DNA from: ARK-15 sp038880255
GTDB lineage: Archaea > Thermoplasmatota > Thermoplasmata > Thermoplasmatales > ARK-15
Direction: 5' to 3'
Assembly (NCBI GenBank): GCA_038880255.1
Contig: JAVZSA010000001.1
Coordinates: 1 to 64,000 of the forward strand
Length of the DNA stretch: 64,000 nucleotides
Shown here: positions 44,245-54,040 of the stretch, in pieces
How positions within the stretch are numbered: position 1 is the stretch's first letter
Layout of the letters: each line of letters begins with the position of its first letter
Program-made: the position numbers and the translations under genes
Notes under the pieces: model-generated
Told to the model about the DNA's origin: nothing
The model's database searches: none
Seen by the model: only the letters and a program-made list of their open reading frames with translations

Positions 44245-44835
44245 ATGGCAGGTTTTATAGATTCTCTAGCAATAATGCTGATTGGTCTAGGTTCGGGTTT
44301 ACTACTTGTAGCCCTTTTTGTTCTATTTTCTGCACTAAATAAATTGGAAGATTTGAAAGAAAAGTTAGCAATACCTGCAATGGGGATTGGATTTTTTGAT
44401 TTTGTTAGTGGTTTTATAATGGCTTTCACATGGCCTCTTCCAGGCGGGTATAATATGCTTTTTGGTGATCCTTTATTGTTCTTTGGTCTTCTTCTTTTCC
44501 TTGGTTCCTATATGTTTTATAAGGGTAAATCACCATCATGGTTAACAATTTTCGCATTTATTATAGGTATTTACGTAATTCTTGGAGCTTATGCAATGGC
44601 AGCGGATAAATTGGAAACAGGAGCAAATTTCCTCCCAGCTTTTGGTCTTTATTTGTCAAGTGGAATAAGTGCTCTTCTTTCACCAATTTTGATTTTAAAA
44701 CCAGTTGGAGCAGTGAAAGCTCTTTATTATCTTGAGTTTATAATACTCATAGTTGCTACATTTGTTGCACTGTTTATAGGCTACAATGCTCTATTGGAAC
44801 ATCTAGTAAGCTTTGCACATTACTATCCAGCATAA
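44245..44835 (+). CDS. DUF981 archaeal membrane protein
   Basis: This 196-residue protein is almost entirely hydrophobic with about six membrane helices (starting IDSLAIMLIGLGSGLLLVAL). The segment FTWPLPGGYNMLFGDPLLFFGLLLF is characteristic of DUF981, an archaeal and bacterial membrane family of unknown function. I chose ATG 44245 because GGTGAT precedes it by 5 nt; the GTG at 44236 lies inside that site. It is probably monocistronic. Confidence 0.75.
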   Translation: MAGFIDSLAIMLIGLGSGLLLVALFVLFSALNKLEDLKEKLAIPAMGIGFFDFVSGFIMAFTWPLPGGYNMLFGDPLLFFGLLLFLGSYMFYKGKSPSWLTIFAFIIGIYVILGAYAMAADKLETGANFLPAFGLYLSSGISALLSPILILKPVGAVKALYYLEFIILIVATFVALFIGYNALLEHLVSFAHYYPA

Positions 44836-44868
44836 AGATTTATTTACTACTTTTTATTTTTTTTATTG

Positions 44869-45981
44869 GTGAAATTTGATACAAAATTTTTAAGAATAAT
44901 AATTGCTTGGTTAATAACATTTCCAGAAATATTCATTAGACTTGTTTTTAGTGTTACAATAATTCCAATAAAGGAATCATTAAATATTAATTATTTTTTT
45001 GCCTCACTCCTTTTATCTTCCTTTTATATAGGTTATGCATTATTTAATTTACCCATGGGACACTTTGTGGATAAATATGGATACAGGGTGATATCTGCAT
45101 CCCTTATATTTTTAGGCATTTTTTCAATAATTTTTTCATTTTCAAAGAATTATTATATATCACTTTTTTCAATGTTTATGTTGGGAGTATTTTCTGCACC
45201 TACATATATAGGATCCATTAAAATTGTTTCAGAAAAAGAAAAAAAGTTTAGGGCCACTGCAATAAGTCTTTTAAATACTGCAGGCCCTTCTTCACTTTTA
45301 ATCACTAATATTTTTTTGACTGGGAATTTATCCTTAATAGATTGGAGATCAGTTTATGTTTATATTTCAATAGTTGCATTTGTAATGTCCATCCCTCTTT
45401 TTTTTATTAAAAAATTTGATGAAAAAAATGTAAAAAATGCAATAAATAAAAAGTCAATACTCGCTGCATTTGTAAGATTTTCAGGATTTTGGGGTATGTG
45501 GGGTATCTCTACCTATTTGTTTTTATTATCTCATTTAGAGTTTAACCTTAGTTATATATATTCAGGTTTAGTCTCAGCCATTTTTTCATTAGGTGCAATC
45601 CTATCCATTCCAATTTCAGGTATAATATCTGATATTTTTAAAAATAGGAAAGGTGTATCTTCAATCTATTTAATCTTATTTTTTATTCTTTTGATACTAT
45701 TCCCATTTATTGGACCATACTTTATGTTTCCAATATCATTTATATTGGGTTTTATTTCATTTGGGTATAGGACACCTTTAGATGCATTCATTTCTGAAAT
45801 TACAAAGGGAAAGGAAGCAACTTCAATGGGTTTGGCAAATCTTATTTCACAACCAAGTCTTATAATCGTTCCAGCAATTATAGGAGCTATAATCACTTAT
45901 ACAGGCAATATTTTTCTTTCATTCATTACACTTTCAATTGGCCCACTTGTGGCTTTTATAATTTTAAGAATAATAGATTAG
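44869..45981 (+). CDS. Major facilitator superfamily transporter
   Basis: This 370-residue integral membrane protein has about 12 hydrophobic segments. The MFS signature between helices 2 and 3 is seen as LPMGHFVDKYGYRVIS, and the repeat in the second half as IPISGIISDIFKNRKGVSS. The substrate is unknown; nearby genes give no hint. The start is GTG 44869 or TTG 44866; a T-rich TATA-like stretch near 44840 fits GTG 44869. Its stop overlaps the end of the convergent MinD-like gene by 4 nt. Confidence 0.8.
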   Translation: MKFDTKFLRIIIAWLITFPEIFIRLVFSVTIIPIKESLNINYFFASLLLSSFYIGYALFNLPMGHFVDKYGYRVISASLIFLGIFSIIFSFSKNYYISLFSMFMLGVFSAPTYIGSIKIVSEKEKKFRATAISLLNTAGPSSLLITNIFLTGNLSLIDWRSVYVYISIVAFVMSIPLFFIKKFDEKNVKNAINKKSILAAFVRFSGFWGMWGISTYLFLLSHLEFNLSYIYSGLVSAIFSLGAILSIPISGIISDIFKNRKGVSSIYLILFFILLILFPFIGPYFMFPISFILGFISFGYRTPLDAFISEITKGKEATSMGLANLISQPSLIIVPAIIGAIITYTGNIFLSFITLSIGPLVAFIILRIID

Positions 45982-46856
45982 TCTAAAAATTTTTTTACAC
46001 TTTCAGAAATTTCAATAATTGCTTTAGTTGCAATTGATTTGGGATTAAACAACACTAAAGGTTTTTTATATGCAAGCGATTTTGAAACATTTTCGTCGTA
46101 GGGAATTTCCCCTAATATTTCAATATTATTTTCACTTGCAAATTTTTTAATTCCATCAAATCCTGGATTTATATTACTCTTATTCAAAATTATATAGGAT
46201 TTTATTCTAAAATGATAAGTGAGGGAAAAAATCCTTGAAAGATCACTCAGGCTGGATTCTGTTGGTTCTGCTACCAATATTGCATAATTTGCACCACTTA
46301 CTGAGGCTATTACTTGACATCCTATTCCCGCCGCTGAATCAACTATAAGATTTTTTACCTTTCCATCTCTTATCCACTCTCTTGCAATCTTTTTTTCTTC
46401 TGTAACCAGTTTACCACTATTTGGCTGACCCACCTCAAGTTCAGAGGTAATAAGAGGTCCATACTTCGTACTTGAAATTCTGATCCATCCTGAATGCTGA
46501 TCTTTTATTATTTCAATAGCCTTTTTTGGGCAAACTACTTTACAGGCTCCACATCCTTCACATACATAATCCCTTATCTTCAACAAACTATCGTGATAAA
46601 TTGCTTCATATGAGCAATTTTTTTCACAGATTAAACACATATCACATTTGGAATAATTTACCACTGCAACACTTTTATTTCTATAATCAATCTCCTTTTC
46701 CCAGTTATTTATGTCAAATATTAAATGCAGATTTGGTGCTTCAGCATCAGCATCAACTATCCCTATTTTTTTGTCACTTAAAATTACTGATAATGATGAG
46801 GATATAGTACTTTTTCCTACTCCTCCTTTCCCACTTGCCACCACTATTTCCGCCAT
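45978..46856 (-). CDS. MinD-superfamily P-loop ATPase with inserted ferredoxin domain (copy 2)
   Basis: This 292-residue protein has the deviant Walker A ASGKGGVGKST and then, inserted after residue 60, two 4Fe-4S motifs: CDMCLICEKNC and CEGCGACKVVC. The ATPase core resumes with LIVDSAAGIGCQV (Walker B/switch region). Such ATPases are found in tandem with NifX-like proteins in anaerobes and may load or deliver metal clusters; the exact role is unknown. It overlaps the paralogous gene upstream by 13 nt with a GGTGGTG binding site. Confidence 0.85.
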   Translation of the reverse strand: MAEIVVASGKGGVGKSTISSSLSVILSDKKIGIVDADAEAPNLHLIFDINNWEKEIDYRNKSVAVVNYSKCDMCLICEKNCSYEAIYHDSLLKIRDYVCEGCGACKVVCPKKAIEIIKDQHSGWIRISSTKYGPLITSELEVGQPNSGKLVTEEKKIAREWIRDGKVKNLIVDSAAGIGCQVIASVSGANYAILVAEPTESSLSDLSRIFSLTYHFRIKSYIILNKSNINPGFDGIKKFASENNIEILGEIPYDENVSKSLAYKKPLVLFNPKSIATKAIIEISESVKKFLD

Positions 46857-47698
46857 AATAAATGCACCACCTTATTTGAAATATCTGAGAAAATCCTTGA
46901 TTCATCACTTTCCGGGAACATTTTCACTACTGGAATACCACTTATATAACTTTTTAATATTTTATCGCTTACCTGTATTTTTCCTATAAATTCAACCCCA
47001 TTTACATTGGGAATTTCATCCACAATGTTATATCTATTCATTATGCCATATCCAATTTTGTTTTGTTTCTTTAAAAGATCAAAAATTTTTTTAAGATCGT
47101 GCAAACCTAAAGGTGTTGGTTCTGTTACTACAATTACAAGATCTGAGTCTTCAATTGCTGCTGCCACATGGTTTCCAGTTCCGGATGATGTATCAAAAAT
47201 TAAAATATCGTGGGAGATCTCAAAAGCCCTTTTTTTTGTAGAAAGTACAAGAGGATAGGATCTTTCCTCTCCTTCGTTGAGTATACCGGAAACGAGTGTA
47301 AAATTTTCATTAACTTTTGTTACATAAGTATGACCTATGATTTTTTTATCCTCCTTTACTGCCCCAACTGGACATACAAACTTACAGGTTTTACATCCAG
47401 TACATAAAGTAGGCATTAGAAATGGATAACCATTACTAAATAATATTATTGCATTTTCTGAACAGTTTTTGGCGCACAAAGAACATTTTATACATTTTTC
47501 ATAATCAAATTTTGGCTTAAATATGTGTTCCTCTCTTTCGTTATCTAGTTTTGCAGAGAGTAATATATGATCATTTGGGCATTCCACATCCACATCCGCC
47601 AAAACGACATTAAATTTTTTTGAAAGTTCCCAGGCTAAATTAACAGCGACGGTACTTTTTCCCGTTCCACCTTTTCCTCCAGTTACAGTAAAAATCAT
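46844..47698 (-). CDS. MinD-superfamily P-loop ATPase with inserted ferredoxin domain (copy 1)
   Basis: This 284-residue paralogue of the next gene carries TGGKGGTGKST (deviant Walker A), ferredoxin motifs CIKCSLCAKNC and CTGCKTCKFVC, and the switch segment ILIFDTSSGTGNHV. The two copies probably form a heterodimer, as ParA/MinD-type ATPases dimerise on ATP. It lies between the NifX-like protein and copy 2 in a four-gene operon. Confidence 0.85.
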   Translation of the reverse strand: MIFTVTGGKGGTGKSTVAVNLAWELSKKFNVVLADVDVECPNDHILLSAKLDNEREEHIFKPKFDYEKCIKCSLCAKNCSENAIILFSNGYPFLMPTLCTGCKTCKFVCPVGAVKEDKKIIGHTYVTKVNENFTLVSGILNEGEERSYPLVLSTKKRAFEISHDILIFDTSSGTGNHVAAAIEDSDLVIVVTEPTPLGLHDLKKIFDLLKKQNKIGYGIMNRYNIVDEIPNVNGVEFIGKIQVSDKILKSYISGIPVVKMFPESDESRIFSDISNKVVHLLWRK

Positions 47699-47704
47699 AC
47701 AGGG

Positions 47705-48109
47705 TCAATAGGGACCAAATCTCCCACGATGTCCGAATCCTCTGCCCATTCCAGGACCTCTCATTCCTGTAGCCGGGGGTAATTTTCCTTCAAAAAACAT
47801 TTTAATTGATTCTTCAACAGTGATTGCGGGGCTTTCTCTCATATCAATACCATTCATTGAAAGTACTTGAAAAGAGTTTGGGCCTATTGAGCCAGCAATT
47901 ACCACATTACATTTTTCATTAATTATCAATTGTGCAGCTTGAATTCCTGCACCACTCCCAGCAAATGAACCTGGATTTTGAATTATACTTACATTTTTAA
48001 TTTCTTCTTTTTCCGCATCCACTATTGTAAATGTAGGGCATCTTCCAAACTGTAAACTAACAAAATCTTTCAAACCTCCAGTACCTGAAGTAGCAAAACA
48101 TATTCTCAT
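47705..48109 (-). CDS. NifX/NifB-associated metal-cluster-binding protein (DUF1791-like fold)
   Basis: This 134-residue protein resembles the dinitrogenase iron-molybdenum cofactor (NifX/NafY) family: MRICFATSGTGGLKDFVSLQFGRCPTF, then NPGSFAGSGAGIQAAQLI, then VVIAGSIGPNSF. The tail is Gly/Arg/His-rich (RGPGMGRGFGHRGRFG), suggesting metal binding. I chose ATG 48109 because GGTG precedes it; an upstream start at 48157 would add a hydrophobic 16 residues not in the family. It sits in an operon with two MinD-ferredoxin ATPases and a DUF5320 protein. Confidence 0.83.
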   Translation of the reverse strand: MRICFATSGTGGLKDFVSLQFGRCPTFTIVDAEKEEIKNVSIIQNPGSFAGSGAGIQAAQLIINEKCNVVIAGSIGPNSFQVLSMNGIDMRESPAITVEESIKMFFEGKLPPATGMRGPGMGRGFGHRGRFGPY

Positions 48110-48160
48110 TTGAAACACCAAAAAAGAAAATGAATTAAAATATTTTAGGTTTACCAAAAA

Positions 48161-48442
48161 TTACTTTTTCAGTTGATCAAGTCTCCTTTTTACATCTTCA
48201 AGTCTTTCCTGGAGATATTTGTATTCATTTTCTAATGCCTCCTTCTCATCATATGTTTCTGGATTAAATCTTTGCCAAGGACTGTAATACCACCAATAGC
48301 CAGGATAGTTATAACCATATGGTGTATATGTTCCGTAATATGGATAATTTAGCCATCTTGCACCTCTTGGAAGACCAGTCCATGGGCAATAGCCTAATGT
48401 TGCTCCCCAACCTTTTCCTCTACCACCAAACCAACCCAACAT
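48161..48442 (-). CDS. DUF5320-like aromatic/Gly-rich small protein
   Basis: This 93-residue protein has a Gly/Trp/Tyr/Pro-rich first half (MLGWFGGRGKGWGATLGYCP onward) and a charged coiled coil at the end. This is the layout of DUF5320 proteins, which occur next to NifX-like and MinD-ferredoxin genes in archaea and anaerobic bacteria. Function is unknown. GGTGAT precedes the ATG. It is first in the operon. Confidence 0.75.
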   Translation of the reverse strand: MLGWFGGRGKGWGATLGYCPWTGLPRGARWLNYPYYGTYTPYGYNYPGYWWYYSPWQRFNPETYDEKEALENEYKYLQERLEDVKRRLDQLKK

Positions 48443-48526
48443 ATCTAATCACCTTATTACTCAAATGTGTAAAAATATATAAATTTTTTGTCATTCTTAT
48501 ACATTAAAATTTTTAACAAATTTATA

Positions 48527-51500
48527 TTAGATTTTATATTTATAAATCAAAGTTTTACATAATTCTAAATTTTTTCTCGCATTTTCAAAATCTTTGTCCA
48601 AAGAAATTGCACTTTCATATTGTTTTATCGCCTGTTCAAGAAAATTTTTCCTTTTTTTCTTATCCTTTTCAATTAATGCCATTTTTCTATAGCAGTCCCC
48701 CATCCCAGCATATGAATATTTTAGTGATGGATTTAAAGATATAGATTCCTCATACTTTTTGATTGCCTTCTCTAAAAATTCCATTTTTTTATTTAAATTA
48801 TTTTCAATATTGGCTAAGTCTAGTAATCTATTTCCCATATTATGATATGGAAATGAAAATAGTGGATCATATGAAATGGATTTGTCAATTTCTTCAATCG
48901 ATTTATAAATGTACATTTTTTTCTTTTCTTTGTTTTTAATATTTTTACTCATAAGTGCATAACAAATTGAGAGACCATTATATGATAAGGAATATTTACT
49001 ATTTATTGATAAAGCATTTTCAAAATTTTTAATAGCATTTTTTAAATATTTATCCCTTTTTTCATTGTCACTCTCTATTTTATATAGATCAATGAATACA
49101 TTTCCAATACCATTATACGCATGAATAAACTCCCCATCAGTTTTTATACATTTTTCAAATTCTTCTAATGAAATTTTCAAGAATTCAACTTTTTCATCTT
49201 TATTGACAGTAATTCTTGACATTTCTAAATATCCTTCAGCCTTTCCATTATGCAGATATGTATTAAGAGGATCAAGATTAAGACCCAAATTAAAATAATC
49301 TAGAGCCTTTTTAATTAAATCAATCTTTTTGTCTTTACCACTTTTATTTTTAAAAATTTCTAAATAGGCATTTCCAAGTCCTACATAATTTTCAACAATT
49401 CTTTCATCCATTTTCATTGATTTTTCATACTCTTTAATTGCCATTTCAATATTCTTTAATCTTTCATTTTCGTTCCTATTGAATCTTGATAGTATCAAGT
49501 ACACGTTACCTTTGCCATTATGTGCTAGAGGATCATCATAAAATTGTATTAATAAATCATATTCTTGCAAAGCATTCAAAAGAAGAATATTTTTTGAATT
49601 TAAACTAAATTCAAGTTTTGACAGTTCATAGTAACAATTACCTTTACCATAAATAGCAATCCTAATTTTTGGATCTATTTCACATACATCTGAAAAAATT
49701 TTCAGTGCATTTTCAAAAAATTCTTTCCTTTTTTCTATTTCATTTTCAAGAAGACCGAATTGATATAGACATTCGCCCTTTCCTGAATACAATAATGGAA
49801 AATCCTTATTTAAAGAAATACCATTCTCAAATTCTTTTAAGGCTAAATCTAATAAACCTTTTTTTCTAATTCTATTATTCTCAATCTTTACTTCTTTTAA
49901 TAAAATGACTCCTTTTAAATAATTGGAGAAATAAAGTTCATTATTTATGGCTAGTGAATTGTTCAATTCTTTTAAAGCACTTTCTAACAATTCTTTTTTC
50001 TTACCTAAAGAAATTACACTTTTTTCCAATTCATATATTGCTATTGCCTTAAGTATGTATGAATCAAAGAATATGTGATTTTTTCAATTGAAATATCAAA
50101 TTCTTTTATTGCATTTTCAAAATCCCCTTTTTCCAAATGATTAGCACCAGCAAAAAAATGGTAAAATTCATCATCATTACTTGAGACTGAATTATTTATA
50201 TATTCAAGAATTTTTAAATTTGTATTCTCCATTAAATTTAATTTATGAAGGGAATTGAAATAAGAAATTATTATTTTTCCTTCTGGTGATTCTCTACCAT
50301 ACTCCTTAAAAATGAACGGAATAGAATAGAAATTTTTATCATTTAAAGACATTAATAATGGAGTGTAAGCATAACTTCCTTTTCCCTTTTCTTTTAATAA
50401 TGCTAGAGGTGTGAGATAAGAATAAATATATTCAAGGCTAGGTAAAATTTTGGGAAGAAGTTTTAATGAACTAACACCATTGGTAATTAGAGTATACCAA
50501 ATAACAAGGTTAATGTTATCTTTAAAGTATGGAATTTCCATATTATTAATTAAATTTTTTACATAGGATTTTGCTTCCTGAGCTATTTCATTAATATATG
50601 ATACGAAATTCTGAAATTCTAAAATATTTTTTTTCAATTCTTCTGAAATTTCTTGTGGAATTATATATTCACCATCAATTTTTTCAAAAATTGATGTATC
50701 AATATTAAAATTTTTAATTATAATTTCATCAATTGGAAATTTAGTACCAATGTATATAATAAGTAAATTTATTTTATTATATTTATTTAGTATATGTTCA
50801 ATATAATACTTTTTAGCATCTATTTCCAACAAATTAATTAATTCTGAAGGATTAATTTCTTCTAACATAATTGAAAAAGTCTTACAAAACAAATAAATTT
50901 CTGATATTGTATTAAAATGAAATTTATCTATAAATCCCCCTTCTTCAAATAAATTCCATTTTTCTTCAGGTAAAATTAACCTTAAAAATTTTAAAATTAA
51001 ATCTTTGGTATAATCTTGCCATTCAAAAAGAACTACATGATTCCCTGTACTGTTTAATAAATAAAATTTTATGGGTCCAAAAATTCAATTAATTTTAAAT
51101 TCAAATTATATGAAGAGTCAACAATTGAAATTAAATTAGGTATAGGATATTCAGGTATGTAATTTTTTGTAATTATTAAAGAATCTTGCATTAACCAATT
51201 CATAATACCTCTGTGTTTTTCTTTCAAAAAAATTGATTTTTTAAAATATTTCTTTAAAATTAAACTGATAAATATTATATTATCTACTCTATTCTCAGAT
51301 TTGAGAATTATTGTACCCTTTTGAAGAATATCCCATGATTTTTCAATGCTTGGGGCTATTAGATTATCAATATCTTCAATTAATTTTTCAAATAATGGTA
51401 CATTACCTAATAAATTTATAGATTCATTAAAATTCAATTCCATAATGGAATTTTTTAAATTCATTGTTAAATTTTTGACAAAACTATCAAGCTTTTCAAG

Positions 51501-52327
51501 AATAAAATCAAAGTTGTTAAGTGAATTTAGACAATCATAGACATTATTTCTATCAATTTTTAACTCTAAAGAAAATTGAGAAGACAAAATATGCTTATAA
51601 TCATCAATCAAATTTTTCCAGTCTTTAATGAATTCTTTAAATTTTTCCCCATAATTTAAGCCATAATCATGATAAAATAAGAGGATCAATGAAATTAAAA
51701 TTTTGTCACAATTTCTATTTGTTTTTAAATTTATTGCTGAAACAATATTCTTTAATTCTCTAATTTCAGAATCATTTAAAAAGGAATTGCATTTATAAAT
51801 TCATTTGAATGGAGACCAAGATTCTGAAATTTTAAATAATCTACCAATTTATTATATATTTTCCTTTGTTTTTCAATTTCCAAATCATCATATTCTAGTA
51901 GGCCAGGTAAAATATAGTTTATTCCCATCCATGATATAGTTATTTCTTTAAAATTATCACCCTTTATTGCATATATTAAACCCTTTTTTTTATTTATATT
52001 TTCAATTTGATTTAATAATTCTTCAGGAATCATTTTTATATCAAAATTACCGCTATTAACAAAATTTTTTATTTTAAAGATACTAATATTTTTTCCCGGA
52101 TTTTTTATAATATCTTCAATATCCCTATCTTGATTTATTAAACCAAAAGTGAATTCATCTAAAGATAATTTCTTAAATTTTTTCTTAATATCATTTATAA
52201 AATATGTTTTGCCGGATCTTGGGGGTCCTATTAAATATTTTATATGATATTTATTTATCAAATTTAAAAAATTATTCTGTTCAGAAATTAGAATTCTTTT
52301 TAATTCCTCAATTTTCTCTAAATTCAT
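48527..52327 (-). pseudogene. P-loop NTPase with long TPR array, broken by three frameshifts
   Basis: Four reading frames in a row (52327-51776, 51689-51069, 50892-50041, 50029-48527) are pieces of one gene. Frame continuity before each later piece is clear: codons read NDSEIRELKNIVSAINL just after the first stop, KFYLLNSTGNHVVLFEW after the second, FDSYILKAIAIYELEKS after the third. Restoring one T at each junction (51778, 51081, 50067 regions) gives one protein of about 1267 residues. The N-terminus has Walker A GPPRSGKT. The last 500 residues hold about nine degenerate TPR units spaced 50-57 residues. The architecture resembles STAND-type NTPases used in signalling or antiviral defence. 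No effector domain is visible. Confidence 0.75.
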
Positions 52328-52347
52328 CTTAATTATTTAATAGTTAA

Positions 52348-52361
52348 TCTTTATATAAATA
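52348..52361 (-). promoter_or_regulatory. TATA-like box of the P-loop/TPR gene
   Basis: On the minus strand CTATTTATATAAAG is centred about 27 nt before the ATG at 52327. The promoter is intact although the gene is frameshifted. Confidence 0.45.
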
Positions 52362-52377
52362 GTTTTTTCTGACAAAA

Positions 52378-52387
52378 TTTTTTAATT
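52378..52387 (+). promoter_or_regulatory. TATA-like box of the double ABC permease gene
   Basis: TTTTTTAATT ends about 22 nt before the ATG at 52409, with no ribosome binding site adjacent. It is divergent from the TPR gene promoter. Confidence 0.4.
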
Positions 52388-52408
52388 ACATTATAATCCC
52401 AGGATATA

Positions 52409-54040
52409 ATGGAAAACATCCTAAGAAAATATGCAATAATCGAGGTGGGGATTCTCCTCATAGTTGCATTTTATGCAATTTTTCCAGCAAATCTTGTTCT
52501 TACTGTTTGGCAATATGCTCTTTTTTCATTCCTTAGGATGTTAGTAGCGTATATAATTTCCCTTATATTTTCAATACTTTATGGATTGTACGCTGCAACA
52601 AATAAAAAAGCAGAAAAAATTATGATTCCAATCTTGGACATACTTCAAAGTGTTCCTATTCTTGGTTTTTTTCCAATTGTGATATTTATTTTAATAATGT
52701 ATCTCCCTTCCAGTATAGGTGCAGAAATAGCATCAATTATACTTATTTTTACAAGTCAAGCTTGGAATATGGCTTTTGGTGTTTATGAAAGTATTATTAC
52801 AATACCTGAAGAATTGAGGATTGCATCCAATGCATTTAAACTTAAGGGAATAATAAGATTCAGATATCTTTATTTTCCTTCAATGATTCCAAGGCTAATA
52901 TACAATAGCATGATGTCTTGGGCGGGCGGTTGGTATTTTCTTTTTGCCGCAGAAATAATATCGGTGGGTAATCTAACTTATACTTTGCCAGGTTTGGGAT
53001 CTTTTATGTGGAGAATGGTAATGAGTGGTGAGATATCTTACGGTTTACTCGCACTATTTACACTTGTTTTAATAATTGTTTTAATGGATATTTTGTTTTG
53101 GAGACCTCTATCAAAGGTATCTGAGAAATATAAGTATGAAAGTTTATCGGAAGAGCAGATTGAAAAGAAATTTTATTTGGCTAAACTTCTTAATTATTTA
53201 CCGTCCCTCGATTTCATGGTAAGTATTTTTAAAAAATTATCTTTTAGAAATAGAAAGTTTAGAGTTTTTTCTTGGATTTGGAAATATAAAAAGTATATAC
53301 TTTACTTTTTCTTTTCTCTGTTATTAATCTTCATTTTTTACGCACTTTTTATATCAATTGAACATGGCATAAATTTTGAAATTTCAAGCAATGATATTTT
53401 TATTGTTCCAATTGCATTATTCTATTCCATTTTAAGACTTTTGATAGCTTATTTACTCTCACTGGCTTGGATAATCCCACTTGCAATATACCTTAAATCA
53501 CATAAAAATTCAGAGAAATGGTTGAATCCATTATTTGAAATTCTTGCTTCAATACCTGCTACAGCACTTTTCCCATTCTTCGTTCTTATATTTATAAAAA
53601 TGCCTTTTGGTACAAACATTGCTTCCATACTTTTAATAATGACCGGTATGCAATGGTATATTCTTTTTAATGTACTCTCAGGTATAAGGACTTTCCCTGC
53701 TGATTATGATACAGTATCAAGGGCATTTAGGTTCAAAAAGTGGCAGTATATAAGGAAGGTACTTTTACCGGGAATATTTGCGCCACTTTTAACTGGTAGC
53801 ATTACCGGATGGGGAGGGGGATGGAATGCATTAATAGTATCTGAATACATAATAATTAATGGAACTGTTTATTCAGTCCTTGGAATAGGATATTTAATAG
53901 ATTACGCTACTTATGTAAAGGGTAACGTTTTTCTAAATATTTTCTATGTTGTTATATTGAGCTTAACCGTGGTAATTTTAAATAGATTGTTTTGGAGAAG
54001 ATTATACCTTAGGGCGGAAAGGTATGCCTATATCTCTTAA
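52409..54040 (+). CDS. Fused double ABC permease (nitrate/taurine-type family)
   Basis: This 543-residue membrane protein contains two BPD_transp_1 permease domains in tandem, each with about six helices. Both have the cytoplasmic EAA-type loop: EELRIASNAFKLKGIIRFRYLYFPSMIP near residue 135 and DYDTVSRAFRFKKWQYIRKVLLPGIF near 430. A charged linker near 230-285 joins them. Fused permeases of this kind occur in Thermoplasmatales and relatives. No ATPase or binding-protein gene is adjacent, so its partner must be encoded elsewhere. The 3' end overlaps the methyltransferase gene by 17 nt. Confidence 0.85.
   Translation: MENILRKYAIIEVGILLIVAFYAIFPANLVLTVWQYALFSFLRMLVAYIISLIFSILYGLYAATNKKAEKIMIPILDILQSVPILGFFPIVIFILIMYLPSSIGAEIASIILIFTSQAWNMAFGVYESIITIPEELRIASNAFKLKGIIRFRYLYFPSMIPRLIYNSMMSWAGGWYFLFAAEIISVGNLTYTLPGLGSFMWRMVMSGEISYGLLALFTLVLIIVLMDILFWRPLSKVSEKYKYESLSEEQIEKKFYLAKLLNYLPSLDFMVSIFKKLSFRNRKFRVFSWIWKYKKYILYFFFSLLLIFIFYALFISIEHGINFEISSNDIFIVPIALFYSILRLLIAYLLSLAWIIPLAIYLKSHKNSEKWLNPLFEILASIPATALFPFFVLIFIKMPFGTNIASILLIMTGMQWYILFNVLSGIRTFPADYDTVSRAFRFKKWQYIRKVLLPGIFAPLLTGSITGWGGGWNALIVSEYIIINGTVYSVLGIGYLIDYATYVKGNVFLNIFYVVILSLTVVILNRLFWRRLYLRAERYAYIS

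Noticed and set aside
48527..50029. Treating the TPR part as a separate intact gene
   Set aside because: Its first codon is a TTG without a binding site, and the same frame continues upstream as coding sequence to the preceding frameshift.
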